Shown one piece after another: positions 44,302 through 54,862 of a stretch of DNA of 64,000 nucleotides. The translations under genes and the position numbers were made by a program. Position 1 is the stretch's first letter. Each line of letters starts with the position of its first letter. Origin of the DNA: Apoda limacodes (taxonomy: Eukaryota > Arthropoda > Insecta > Lepidoptera > Limacodidae); contig OX291551.1 of NCBI GenBank assembly GCA_946406115.1, positions 30,673,381-30,737,380 on the forward strand. The letters are read 5' to 3'. Below the pieces are notes generated by a model. It was not told the DNA's origin, did no database searches, and saw only the letters and a program-made list of their open reading frames with translations.

Positions 44302-46291
44302 TGAAAAGGGCAGGCAGCGGGTTTTGGCCGGCAGCTATGGCCTCTATGGCCGCGTTAAGTGCCGCTATTGCGGCTCTGGCTACATTAAGGGCACCAGCTT
44401 GCATACGAGGTGGGCCCTGAGTATGATGGATGCCACTGTGGTGGCTAGTCGCGGGCGGCTGAGACTGCTGGGCAGCGACTGCACGTGGTTGCGTTTTAAT
44501 GGGTGGCTGAGATGATTTGGAGGGTTGTGGGGGGTCTGCGAATTGGGGGGGTGGCATAAAAATATTGGGTATAAAAGAGTATGTGTCCTGTGCTACCGGA
44601 ACAGTAGCCGGAACGGTTGTGGTGGGTTGAGGTGCGGATTTTTTACGACGTGGCCTCCTTTTTTTCCCGAGAGCTTGGGTTCTATCTGTTGGAGGGTTGG
44701 CGGGGGGCATTAAGTTTGCGCCTGCAGTTAGTTCGTACTCCTGCCGCTGTAATTGTGGCAAAGGAGTGGGCGATGGCGGGGGTAGATTTGTTGCCCGTTG
44801 GGCTTTCTTACGAGGTAACGGGGGATTGATAGACACCCCCCTACGCCTCGCTTCACGCCTGAAAACCGGGCAGGAGCGGTTGTTGGCCGTGTGCGCCTTG
44901 CTACAGTTGGCGCATTTTAATGCGACCTTTTGTCGGTCGCATTCGGACGCCGGATGATCGCCGCCGCAGCGTACACACTTTATTGGCCGGTGGCAGTTTG
45001 TGGAGGCGTGACCGAATGCCTGGCATCTATGGCATTGCGCTGGGCCTGGGTGAGAACGCCAGGCTTCAATAGATATGCCAGGCATGCTGAGTAACTCGTT
45101 TACTGCATAAAGGACTTGCAGCTCGGCATGTGTGTGCCTATGCTGCAGTTGTGCATAGTAAATACAGTTAGGTCGGCCCCTAACTGCTGGGATTTGCCGC
45201 ACATGCGACACAGGAAAGCTGGCGAGAGCGAGGTCCTCTGCTAGTTCGTCAAGCGAGGTGTCCTGGGGGAGCCCCTTAATGGCGATTTTCTGTGGTCGAT
45301 CGCTGTCTAAGCTGTAGCAGTACCAAGATACTGCATGGTCCAGCTTAGACAGCTCGTCTATATAGGCCACTACCGTGCGATATTCCGAGGGCGACTTTGG
45401 GAAAAATCGTACCCCTTTGCCAAACGGCCGGGCGTTGGGTGCGTGGCCTAATACAGAGTGTAGCTTTTTCAAGTGCGTCGACCACTGGGGGAGGGACTCT
45501 ACAACTATCGGGGGGTGTCTTTCTTTGTCCTTGTCTTTGGCATTGTCGTTAACAATGGTGGGCTGAGCAGTTGAGACTTTAGCTGACTGGGCGCTTGTTG
45601 CCTGCGCATAAGAATGACCGCTAGGCGGCGCTGCCGCTGGAGGTGCAGAAAGCTGAGGGGGGGTAATCTCAGTAATTTCCATCCCTTCGAGAGGGATGGG
45701 GTCATGAAGGGACTCAACGGTGGCCTTTGAAGTGGACGCTTGGCCGGCCAGCGACTTATTCCGGTCGGCAATGGCCTCGCGGGCCTCTAAGCGTGCTCGC
45801 TCGGCGGGGTCCTTAGATGGGCTGAGGGAAAAAGGTCTCGGCCTTGTATCTCTACTGCGTACCCTAGGGTCTCTCTGCGGCAATGGGATTGAGGGCGGGT
45901 TGAAGTTCCGCGGGACTGACATTGGGGGCGTTACCTTGGTTGCGCTGCTCTGTTTGGACGATGACAGGTTCGGGTCTGGCCGGGGCGGGGTGTCCTCGAT
46001 TGGAGAGAGCATTGTTGGAAGGGTGGGGAGATCTTCATCCCTAAACATTTCATCGCCGGTGTCTGAGGCCGAGTAAATTGACGATTGGGATATGGCTGAG
46101 GCCATAGAAACCCTAGATGGGGGCCGAGAAGGTGGGAACGCGACCGAAAAGGGCCGGTCCGCGGCAGAAATTTCGCCGGTAAATAAATTACGCGCCACAA
46201 CGGCGGCTGAGGGCTGGGAGCGTAACCATACGCCCCGTTTACGTACGCCCCCTCTACGTACCGGTGGTGGGGGTCCTGGAGGTGGCGGCAT
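44237..46291 (-). CDS. Jockey ORF1: Gag-like nucleic-acid-binding protein (684 aa)
   Basis: Proline-rich N-terminus (MPPPPGPPPPVRR), a disordered Ser/Pro-rich region to about residue 250, a PRE_C2HC-type domain around 330-415 (PQKIAIKGLPQDTSLDEL), and three zinc knuckles at about 420-475: CHRCQAFGHASTNC, CVRCGGDHPASEC, CANCSKAHTANNRSC. A second proline-rich tail follows, with KKRRPRRKKSAPQ near 570. This architecture is that of Jockey-clade ORF1, which binds element RNA. It is intact and overlaps ORF2 by 65 bp. Confidence 0.9.
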   Translation of the reverse strand: MPPPPGPPPPVRRGGVRKRGVWLRSQPSAAVVARNLFTGEISAADRPFSVAFPPSRPPSRVSMASAISQSSIYSASDTGDEMFRDEDLPTLPTMLSPIEDTPPRPDPNLSSSKQSSATKVTPPMSVPRNFNPPSIPLPQRDPRVRSRDTRPRPFSLSPSKDPAERARLEAREAIADRNKSLAGQASTSKATVESLHDPIPLEGMEITEITPPQLSAPPAAAPPSGHSYAQATSAQSAKVSTAQPTIVNDNAKDKDKERHPPIVVESLPQWSTHLKKLHSVLGHAPNARPFGKGVRFFPKSPSEYRTVVAYIDELSKLDHAVSWYCYSLDSDRPQKIAIKGLPQDTSLDELAEDLALASFPVSHVRQIPAVRGRPNCIYYAQLQHRHTHAELQVLYAVNELLSMPGISIEAWRSHPGPAQCHRCQAFGHASTNCHRPIKCVRCGGDHPASECDRQKVALKCANCSKAHTANNRSCPVFRREARRRGVSINPPLPRKKAQRATNLPPPSPTPLPQLQRQEYELTAGANLMPPANPPTDRTQALGKKRRPRRKKSAPQPTTTVPATVPVAQDTYSFIPNIFMPPPQFADPPQPSKSSQPPIKTQPRAVAAQQSQPPATSHHSGIHHTQGPPRMQAGALNVARAAIAALNAAIEAIAAGQNPLPALFNGLAQLTTILTWEFNGASSGP

Positions 46292-46648
46292 TCCGCTAAA
46301 TGGCTGCTACCAGCATCCCTTAATGCGAGTCCGGTTGCAGCTGGGTCTGTAGGGGTGGCCCAAAAGGGCCGCCCTTAGAAGAGCGACAAACGACTGCGAT
46401 CCGTGGCAACAATTGCCGAGAAAATAAAATGAAAATTGCTTACCGCTAAATCCTCCTCAAGACCGCTGAAAAAGCGGAAACCGTCTACCTTCAAGCGCTG
46501 CTTTTGTAGGCGCAAACACGCAGAACACGACAAACACCTAGTCTCGTCTGTGCACGCACGTCCGCCGTCTACAGGAATTGCTGTCTTGAAGCACATACAC
46601 TTTTACACTTGAGATAATTTGAACTTGGAGAGTATTATACACAAGGAT

Positions 46649-46661
46649 GACACGCGGCTTC
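46649..46661. repeat. Candidate target-site duplication, right copy
   Basis: Exact copy of 41045-41057. It is also the left arm of an imperfect palindrome with cgcgtggtgt at 46667-46676, so the target may have been a hairpin-like site. Confidence 0.65.
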
Positions 46662-47092
46662 GTTAGCGCGTGGTGTTTTTGTCAAGTAAAAGAGGACTGA
46701 AAAGACACCCGCGTTGCTAGTGATGGGTAGGATAGGCAGATAAGTCGCCTATATAAGGCACTGTCTATCCCTGCAGCGGCATTCTTGTTCAGTCCGCCGC
46801 ACTGGTCGCATCAGGTCGTTACGCTGCCGAAACTAAATTGATATTCAGTATTTAAAAACGTTTCAATTAAGATCAATTGATTGTGTAACTTGTTTTTAAT
46901 TATGTATAATTGTTATAATATAAAGGTTAAATTAACATTACGTAAGTAATACCTAGCTGAGAGTTTTAGCTTTTTGTGGCATTTGGCTGGACCAGTCAAT
47001 AACGTCCTAAAATACTTATAATTGTTCTTCTGCAGTTTGTGAATAGCTTATAGCTTACGAATCTTATCAGATAACTGCCAAAAAAGAAGCTT
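46662..47092 (+). promoter_or_regulatory. Promoter/LTR-like segment flanking the Jockey insertion
   Basis: On the + strand there is a TATA box (tatataag, 46750-46757) and an initiator-like ttcagtc (46789-46794) about 40 bp downstream. The left continuation of this segment would be about 40972-41044 if the Jockey element split it; its possible outer ends tgttaat (40972) and attaaca (46931-46937) are inverted repeats of each other. It could be a solo LTR or a promoter, but no clear target duplication was found. The remainder to 47092 is unassigned. Confidence 0.3.
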
Positions 47093-47099
47093 TTTTTTA

Positions 47100-47204
47100 T
47101 ATTGTCTATAGTGCTATTTATATTGTCTATAGTGCTATTTATATTGTCTATAGTGCTATTTATATTGTCTATAGTGCTATTTATATTGTCTATAGTGCTA
47201 TTTA
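47100..47204 (-). repeat. 21-bp tandem repeat, 5 copies, in frame within decayed RT
   Basis: Five exact units of tattgtctatagtgctattt+a. On the - strand each reads NSTIDNI, in frame with the adjoining CR1-like ORF2, where one such heptad is expected. It looks like an in-frame tandem expansion after the element died. Confidence 0.9.
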
Positions 47205-48573
47205 GAACATTAACTGATAAACCCCACAGATATCTAGTATTTTTTAAGTTCAGCGATTTATAAACTTTTACTATGTCTATTGGCGTTACATGTTTAAATT
47301 TGAATTGAATATTATTTAAATTTCTTTAAAATTGTTAGGGCTTTTAAAGGCGAAGAATTTACTGAGTTTGTTGTTGTCATAGGTATGTTAGAAAAGAACT
47401 TTTCAAACGCATTTGCGACATCAGTATCAGTTTTTATCATTTTACCGTCAACCTTAATCCTGAAGTCTTTTTTAACTGGATTCGTAATTTTACCGGTTTC
47501 ATTCTTGATAATATTCCAAGTTGCCTTAATTTTTTATCACTTAAGTACTCTGATTTGGCAGCCCTACATACTTTCTTAAACAATTTAGAGTATTTTCTCA
47601 TGTATTCAATGAAAGATGGTGCATTATTATATTTATTTAGGTTATATAATTCATAAAGTTTTTCTCTACTTTTATAAATACCAACTGTGGCCCAGTCATT
47701 TAATTTTTAATTACTGTTTTCCTTAACTAGCTTTGTTTTAAAAATCTGGTCAAACTCGTGTTTTATAAAATTAAATAGATAACTATAATTATCATTTGGG
47801 TTGTCGTATGGGAATTGAAAATAGTATATCTTATTATTTATGTTCTCTTTAAAACGATCTAAGCGAGAATGTTCATAGGAATAAAAATTTTAAAATTAGA
47901 TATTTTATTTAAATTATAATATAGGGACAGCGTTTGGCCACAGTAATCTGAAGAAAGATTAGTAATAACCGATTTCTCCACAACATCACAATTGCAAAAT
48001 ACATTGTCAAGACATGTTTCAGAAGTAGCAGTGATTCTGGTTGGTTCGTAAAACAGGTTAATGAGGTCAAAACATTTGAACAGATTTATCAATCGTAAAG
48101 TAGTTGGTGATTTTTCAAGTATGTTAACATTAAAGTCGCCACATACTATAATATGTTTTTTGCTAGATGACTTTCCTTAATGCGTCCTCTATTACAGTTT
48201 CAAATTGACTATAGATTTAGGAGGGAGGGCGGTATAAACAAATAACTATTAAATGTTCCAGTTCTAAACAAGATATTTCAATGATACGTTCAATTGATAA
48301 TTCCAAAATGTCTTTGCGTTCTTTAAATTTTATACAATTTTTAACAAGTATTAATGAGCAACCATGTATGTCTGACTTTTTGACAAAGTTACTAGCAATA
48401 CAATAATTTAAGAAATTTCAACCTAATTGATGCCTTTGAAGCCAATGCTCAGTTAAGCATAAGACATGAATATTGTAACTATTTAGAAATAGGTCGATTT
48501 CTAATTCTTTGCCTAGTAAGCCCTGTATATTCTGGTGGACAATATTAAAATGATCGAGCTTACTGATTGTCAT
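47205..48573 (-). pseudogene. CR1-like retrotransposon ORF2, endonuclease and linker
   Basis: Starts at ATG 48573: MTISKLDHFNIVHQNIQGLL then LTEHWLQRH, the entry of an apurinic-type endonuclease. Later it has FYEPTRITATSETCLDNVFC (about 48060-48000) and NLSSDYCGQ, then the linker with YMRKYSKLFKKVCRAAKSEY in shifting frames, down to FKFKHVTPIDIVK near 47290. It breaks off at about 47090, and the RT half resumes, after the inserted material, at 40950. Many stops and frameshifts. Confidence 0.8.
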
Positions 48574-49310
48574 GTTATTTAGTTTAAAGGTAGATTTGAA
48601 ATATTATCATTACTAAAGTCATTTGATGCATGAGAATCAGGTCCCTTGCACTGCTCTTTTAAACCTGAATTTAAATTTTCAATATTATGTGCTATCAACT
48701 TAGCAAGGACACGTCTGCATTTCATGGACATATTCATATTGCCCCAATTAAGTTTGAAATTATATATAAATTAATTAACATCGAAATAAGTAAAAATGTC
48801 ACTATAACGATAAGTTAAATTATACAAATGCACATTTAAGTCTGATATATAATTGTTCTGTTCTGTGGTTAAGCTTATAGAATACGGAAAACCGCAGATA
48901 ATAAATCTACACTTCGATGTCTCTTGAACTTGAACTAAATAATTAATGCCTGTAGTCTTTTTTTTTTCCTTTTTTCCTCAGGCTCATGCTATCTCCAAAC
49001 AAGATGACTACAGTTGTGTCGCTATTTTGTTTATTCACGTCAATATTTATTATCAAACTATTGAATGTAATACCCGGAGTACAAAAATTTATCACATTAT
49101 GGTCCAAATAATTACATAGGAGCGAACCTAAGCCTTTCCCTAGTTTATCTGATATAATGATTGGTCTCGGTAAAGGTAAAGGTTTTTTAGAATCATTAAT
49201 ATTACGAGAATTGACTGGTGCAGAAATATTGTGGTCATCTGATAGAAATATCGAAGGAATTTGTTGTCTTGATTTTTTCTTTTTGCAACAAGTCTGCTCG
49301 CCGATTGTAA
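48574..49310 (-). pseudogene. CR1-like ORF1, C-terminal end
   Basis: On the - strand it includes IISDKLGKGLGSLLCNYLDH, INFCTPGITFNSLI, and TTVVILFGDSMSL near 49010. The last resembles the GDS motif of the esterase-type domain found in some CR1 ORF1 proteins. Stops are frequent towards ORF2. Confidence 0.55.
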
Positions 49311-49470
49311 GCCAATTTTATACCACTGACGGGCAAACTAGCAGATGGCTCGTCTGATTTCAAGCGGTCATCGTAGCCTTTGACGTCTACTAGGGGATAT
49401 TGCTACTTACGCATCGGCGACCCTTTAAATCTTTAATCACTCCTTTCTTTAAGGACCTGATAGTTCTTAA
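49311..49470 (-). pseudogene. Very decayed 3' end of the 7510-type non-LTR family
   Basis: Reads, reversed, like the 3' terminus (taccactgacgggcaaacta at 49320, compare taccactaaggtggcaaaca at 16559), followed by traces of the final coding block (gcgaccctttaaatctttaa). Confidence 0.4.
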
Positions 49471-50027
49471 CTAATGAGGGTGATAATGAATTGACATAAT
49501 GTATGTCAAAGTACCTACCAAAAAATAAAAATAAATTCATTAAAAATTGCACTGCCTTCAAATTCTAATGGAAAAGTAACAAAATAATGAAAACTTTACG
49601 CTCGCAGTTGGAACATTGAGCTAAGGGTTTTCTTATCTTTAGAATCGAATGCCAGAACGTAATCGCTGTGAATTTGTTCTTTTTTGTTTTAGTGACAGGT
49701 TAATCTAAACCCAAATTTAAAACTCCACGGTGAATACTCACCTCAAATTGGTACTTTTTTGTACCTACATGGACCACATCTGTGTGTCCTAATGTCATCA
49801 AAGGGCACCTAAGGGAGCCGTAAATTACACTTAAATAAGAGAGAATACAGAGATAGGGACAGAACCTAACTTAAAACAATAAATACAAAGTATACCTAAG
49901 TATTTTTCTTAGTCCAAAAGCTGATAGCACTGGCACTTTTTATATATTTCATGTAACACCAAGGGCCAGCTTTTGGGCTAGGGGGGGGCAGACTAGGTAT
50001 AAAATGTTATTTTCATACAGCACAAAA
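49471..50027. other. Intergenic, no gene recognised
   Basis: AT-rich, with a G9 run at 49981. Nothing supported. Confidence 0.5.
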
Positions 50028-50222
50028 TGGGATTGTAGGCACTTTATGGGAGCCCCCATAAATATTTATTTTATTCTGTTTTTTAGTATTTGTTGTTATA
50101 GCGGCAACAGATATACATCTTATGTGAAAATTTCAACTATCACGGCTCATGAGATACAGCCTTGTGACAGACGGACGGATGGACGGACGGACAGCGAAGT
50201 CTTTGGGTATGGAACCCTAAGT
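50028..50222 (+). repeat. Interspersed repeat with ggacggacgg tract
   Basis: Contains tagtatttgttgttatagcg followed by gcaacagatatacatctt, the gagatacagccttgtgacag block, the gacggacgg tract, and ends gggtatggaaccctaag. Homologous, in opposite orientation, to 8697-9090. Confidence 0.65.
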
Positions 50223-50889
50223 ATGAGCTTCAAAACGAGAAAAATCTAAACTAAACGAATACATTAATAGTGGCTTAAATTTAAAAATGTGAACAATAAA
50301 AGAATACGTTTATCTAGAGACTGGATTATACGCGTTTGCTTGTCAATCTTGGCTTGGAAATCTTCTTGCCTTTATTGAACCATTTTCAACCACCTGCATG
50401 AGGGGGTTACGGCACTATAGCACATTCAAACAGGGAGGCAGACTTTACACAAGACGTCCGCAGATATCAGCCCATGTGTCAAGTCTGTGGACTATGAGAA
50501 TATTGACTGGCAATGCGTCGAGGTGTTTAAGATGTTTGTGTGATTCGACAACAAAATCAGTTCTACAAAACAGTCAAACATGACCTATCCAGCTAAAAGA
50601 AGGAGTGAACCCGTTCATCATGTCTTTGAAACGGTTTACAATCGCACTGATGTCTTTAAGTCTTGATAACTGGATAGGACAAGGCATAAGTAAATGTAAA
50701 CAGCGAGTAAATCCCACATCTTCAATTTTCTGACGATGATATTATAGTGCAGTTGGGTAAAAATCATTTCGAAAAAGAAGGCGAGGGTCTATTTAGGTTG
50801 GGCAGGATTTAGGAAGCTTCGTCACGTGTTTACGTCCTCCATACAGCAGTGCTCTTACCTGCTCTTTTTGGGACAAGTAGTCCATACTA

Positions 50890-51190
50890 ATATCATAAAT
50901 GCTGTCTGTCTATTTTTCTCACATAGGCTACTTGAAAACGTCAAGTGTGAGTCTTTTTTTTCTATAATTGAGGAGTTGTTGTGTAAATCCTACACCGATA
51001 ATCGAATTTAGGGCGGGTAGAACCGCGGGAAAATTTGGCCTGGAGATAGTTTGAGTCCATGGGAAGGACATAGGTTACTTGAAAACGTCAAGTGTGAGAC
51101 GATTTTTTTATCTAATTAAGAAGATGCCGTTGAAATCGGAAACACCGATAATCGAATTACGGGCGGGTGAAACCGCGGGCAAAAGCTAGT
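50890..51190 (+). repeat. Interspersed repeat with internal tandem duplication
   Basis: Begins actaatatcataaatgctgt; the block ggctacttgaaaacgtcaag...caccgataatcgaatt...gggcgggt(a/g)(g/a)aaccgcgggaaaa occurs twice (about 50928-51036 and 51070-51190). It ends gcgggcaaaagctagta. Same family as 1505-1763. Confidence 0.6.
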
Positions 51191-53179
51191 AGATAAAAAA
51201 AAAATGATCGCGTGTCAACACGGCCTTGCATCATCAAATACTGAGGAACTACTTCCCTTCTCGTGAAAGTTTTGGCGAACAGTTGACTGCTAAGCTGGGT
51301 ACAGATTATTTGAAACACAAGATGCAACAAGAATATATGTGGATGGTCCCGCACTGCGCGCCTTAGCAACGGCCATTCCTGGTAGGGTTCAGCGCGCAGG
51401 CCATGGAGCCGTTTAATTTTGAAGTGTACATGACGATATTGGTGTTTCAATTATTTTATTACACCAGTGTACTAAAAAAGTCCTAGTCGTCATCTCCATC
51501 CATTTTTACAATCGTCATTTCAAATATGGCGGGCAGTAGGCAGGTCCGGCGCGAATTAGCCGTCCAGATTACACTGCGCGCACTCAAAGCGTTACTCGAA
51601 AAACGCCGACAATAGGCAGGAACCAACACGCGCCCTGCGAATGCACGCAGCGTGGGCGCAGTTATTTTTTGTGCGTTCGCTAACACATTAAAATGTACGG
51701 GAAATGTTGCATTGTATGTTGTGTTGCAAATAATCTGTGCGCACCTTTAGACGATCCTGTAGTGACGACCGTACAAAATCGCTACTGAAGCAATGGCGCG
51801 CCAACACAACTTAACATCAAAACACATACGAACGACTGTTGAAAGACGGTGCAGTGTAGTAGCAGAAAAAAATTCGGGCGATCCGAATAGGTACGTTTTA
51901 TATGACTAAATTATACCGAAAATATGCCAAACCATGTCCGGCTAGGGAGGGGGGGGGGCCCTGCCCATACCTGGCTACGCCCATGTGTAACACAAAAACC
52001 TGTTATTTCGACTTTTATTTATAAAATTTTTCTTAATTCGATGAAGGTTTTGTGTGTTAGTAAGATGGATGTACGACTACGACTTTATAAGTCACTACTA
52101 GTTGTATGTGACGTTAGTAACGAGCGTATTTCTCCCAGAACATTAAGTCATTACAAATGCTACTTATGTTACTCAAACAGTACTGGAACCGCTGTCGCCA
52201 CAATACATTCGCAATTTTGAAAGAGCCGAGCGTCTTAGCCAATCAAGATCAAATAGACGTTGTCAGTTTGAAAAGTGCTATGGAGAGGCTCTGTCGATAA
52301 ATCCATATAAAATTAATAATCTACTCATACTTAGGTCAAATTATTGTTAATCTTTATGAAATCCACTTTTTTACTACATAAAATAATATATAACCTTATG
52401 AACCAATCTATAAATATAAAATGCTTTGTCCTGAATGACTGACTGACGGATCAACGCACAGCCTAAATCGCTGATGGGCGATTCTTGCGGTTCGTTCAGA
52501 TTACGTTTCCAGGCCCAGCTTTGGTATTTCCAAAATGTTAAGCTAAATATTGTTAGGTGTTATCAATGGGTATTAAAAAGATGCAGCGGTGTACGTAGCC
52601 CCGATGAGCTATGTTTTAAATCTAGTGAGTAATCGAAAAAAAAACTACGCCATTTTCATTCCACTCCCTTTCCTAATGATAAAGTAGTAGGTAGTGAGAC
52701 GTTTTTCTCATAAATTTACAACATATAAAGAATATAAAAATTTGCTGTGCAATGAAGAGTTAGATACAGATTAAGACTTTAAAGCCCTTCTATCTGTAAA
52801 GTAACTGGACCCCAAAAGAACGGACTTTTTAATTTTGTCAAGGGAAAACCTTACCTTCCGCGTCAACGGTTTTAAAAGTTTTCACTCAGTCCGTCCCTGA
52901 ACGTCGACTGCACTAAGCACACCGCGCCCGTCATCCAACAGTCTTTCCCTGAATAAGTGAGCAAGCGGACGAGCGTTGCTGGGAGCTAAGGTATGAACAA
53001 TCTCAATTTTTCAAAACTGCTTTGTCACAGATTACTATCCAGCGTATTTTGATACAGTTAAAAGTTTCCTATTTTCGATAAAAATGTACTTAAATCCACT
53101 CCAGGTTTAGATTTATGTAATACATCTACCTTACAGGTTAGGTACATGTGTCACTTGCAGTTTACAATTATTTAAGAAA
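51191..53179. other. Intergenic, no gene recognised
   Basis: Several short ORFs exist (51157-51450 -, 51483-51686 -, 51924-52220 +) without a recognisable domain or splice context. A ggaggggggggggccctgcccatacc patch at 51935-51970 looks repeat-derived. Confidence 0.45.
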
Positions 53180-53800
53180 ACTTCATTTCTTTCCAATGCA
53201 TTACCTTCCATTTCTAGAAAATATAGTATGGATGGTAATGAAGCCATTTGGAAAGAAATGAACATTTTCACTTACCTTTATTTCTAATGTTGATTTAACC
53301 ACTGCAAGGGTTGGCTGTGGCTGAAAGAGATTTATACTGAAAAAACCTTATATATAATGTATTTATTTAAATCTTTCGGTATCAATATGCAAAAATATCA
53401 AGTGAACAATAATTGATTTATGTCATATCGAAATAATCGAAGAACTATTTAAATGTGTCAAAAACCGATTATCTCATAGATTTGTTTTAACAATTATGGT
53501 AAGAACTAACCAATAATATTTAATTAAAGATGTGACATACTCATAGTGCGTGACGTTTATTATTGTTCCACTATTTCACTGACAGAACAAATATTGTGCA
53601 TCGGGAAACTTTGTGTTTTTATTAAAATTTCAACTTTATCACAACCAAATAAATGTCAAGGTTATTTCTTAGTGCCATATCTACCCCTTTTATATATACA
53701 CTATCATTGGAACTAACCTATATTATGTACCTAAAATCGTCATTTTTGAACTGCATAAATTTTTTAAATTTTTGCGTTCCATAATAACTTAAAAAAACTA

Positions 53801-53917
53801 AAAACGGGATTTAACGCGTACAATTTTTTGGTAAATACAAGGCTGGTGCAACCCAGGCGAAACGTCAGGAAAAGGTATTTATCAAAAAATTGTTAACCCC
53901 GCGTTAAATCCCGTTTT
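53801..53917. mobile_element. 117-bp MITE, TA-flanked, near-perfect TIRs (Tc1/mariner-like)
   Basis: TIRs aaaacgggatttaacgcg (53801-53818) and cgcgttaaatcccgtttt (53900-53917) are exact inverted repeats. They are flanked by TA on both sides (53799-53800 and 53918-53919). Inner arms also pair (acaattttttggtaaatac with gtatttatcaaaaaattgt). The loop carries caggcgaaacgtcaggaaaa. No ORF. Confidence 0.85.
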
Positions 53918-54073
53918 TAATTTTTTGCTTACCAATTTCTAAATTTAAATGCGTTTGTCTTAACTTTATGTTATAATTTTTTTAAAATTTTCGTTTAACT
54001 TAGACTTAAAATTTTCTTTTGCTTGATACCTTATTATTTTCTTTACTTAACTTAAATACATATTTACCGATCA

Positions 54074-54862
54074 AAATGGCAAAAACGAAAAGAAAGCTTA
54101 CCAAAGAGGAAAAACTAGCCAATGATAGATTACGGAAACAAAAAATTCCAAGAGATAAAGAATGATCCAGAGCAGCATCAAAAACAGTAGAAAAGAAAGA
54201 GCAAGATATCTTTTGAGAAAAGAGAAGAAGAAAATTTGTAGTATAAAAGACTTAGGTGCATGAGCCCAAAGAGATTAGAAAGAAGTCCCAAAATGATCTA
54301 AAGAAAAAGAAACAGCAGAAAGTATTAGAAAAAATATTGGTTGACAATTCACCACCTGAAAGCGATAATAAACCTGAGAATGTTCCTAACTCTGTGCGTG
54401 ACAGAAATGTTTCAGAACCTGACCCTCTAGCGATTCTAAATGACTCTAACGCAGACTCCTCTCCTCCGACGAGTTATGCACTTTGACAGACCAAATCTGC
54501 ACCATCTGCTGTACGCAAACTTAGATACTCTTCAGACTGCAATACGAAAATTAAAGAAAGAGAAAGACTTATACAGAAAGAGAGCACAAAAACTACAGAA
54601 GACATTTAGAGAATAAAAAAAAGTAGAAGATACTTTAGAAAAAAATATTGAGGATATGTTACAAGATATAGAGAATGATAAAATTGAAGGTGTGAAGAAG
54701 ACATTGATATTCTATTTTGGGGTCTTATCTACCTGTTTTGAAAGAAAGACAAATGCAATCAATGACAAGGACTTGGGACAACCGACCTTAAATGAAGAAA
54801 ACCTATTGTCATTTCCACTTGACTTATTCGATGACGAAACCTCTACCATTTTAAACATAGGA
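54074..54862 (+). pseudogene. Decayed basic/coiled-coil ORF of a transposon-associated family
   Basis: ATG at 54074 gives MAKTKRKLTKEEKLANDRLR, then frames shift through IKNDPEQHQK, SFEKREEENL and RKRNSRKY to KKQQKVLEKILVDNSPPESD (about 54310-54365). The second part has lysine-rich heptads (AIRKLKKEKDLYRKRAQKLQ, about 54540-54600) and IENDKIEGVKKTLIFYFGVL. Highly charged N-terminus plus coiled coil resembles an unnamed, multicopy insect family usually found with repeats; function unknown. At least four stops or frameshifts. Confidence 0.55.

Larger units (their letters stand above)
41058..46648 (-). mobile_element. Full-length Jockey-clade non-LTR retrotransposon
   Basis: A 5.6-kb element on the - strand: 5' UTR about 46648-46292, ORF1 46291-44237, ORF2 44301-41557, then a 3' UTR to 41058. 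The 3' UTR holds a 200-bp run rich in tttt(a/c/g) (41270-41480) and a GC-rich end with a perfect 6-bp-stem hairpin at 41076-41091 (acacccttctgggtgt). The 13-bp direct repeat gacacgcggcttc outside both ends is a candidate target duplication. No poly-A tail is visible at the presumed 3' end, which is unusual for Jockey. Both ORFs are uninterrupted, so the copy could be recent and possibly active. It sits between the two halves of a decayed CR1-like element. Confidence 0.85.

Noticed and set aside
44288..46352. Several + strand ORFs of 60-120 aa
   Set aside because: Antisense shadows of the intact Jockey ORF1.
51483..51686. 67-aa - strand ORF (MLANAQKITAPTLRAF...) as a small mitochondrial-targeted protein
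   Set aside because: The basic N-terminus is suggestive, but there is no homology I recognise, no splice or poly-A context, and the length is within chance expectation.
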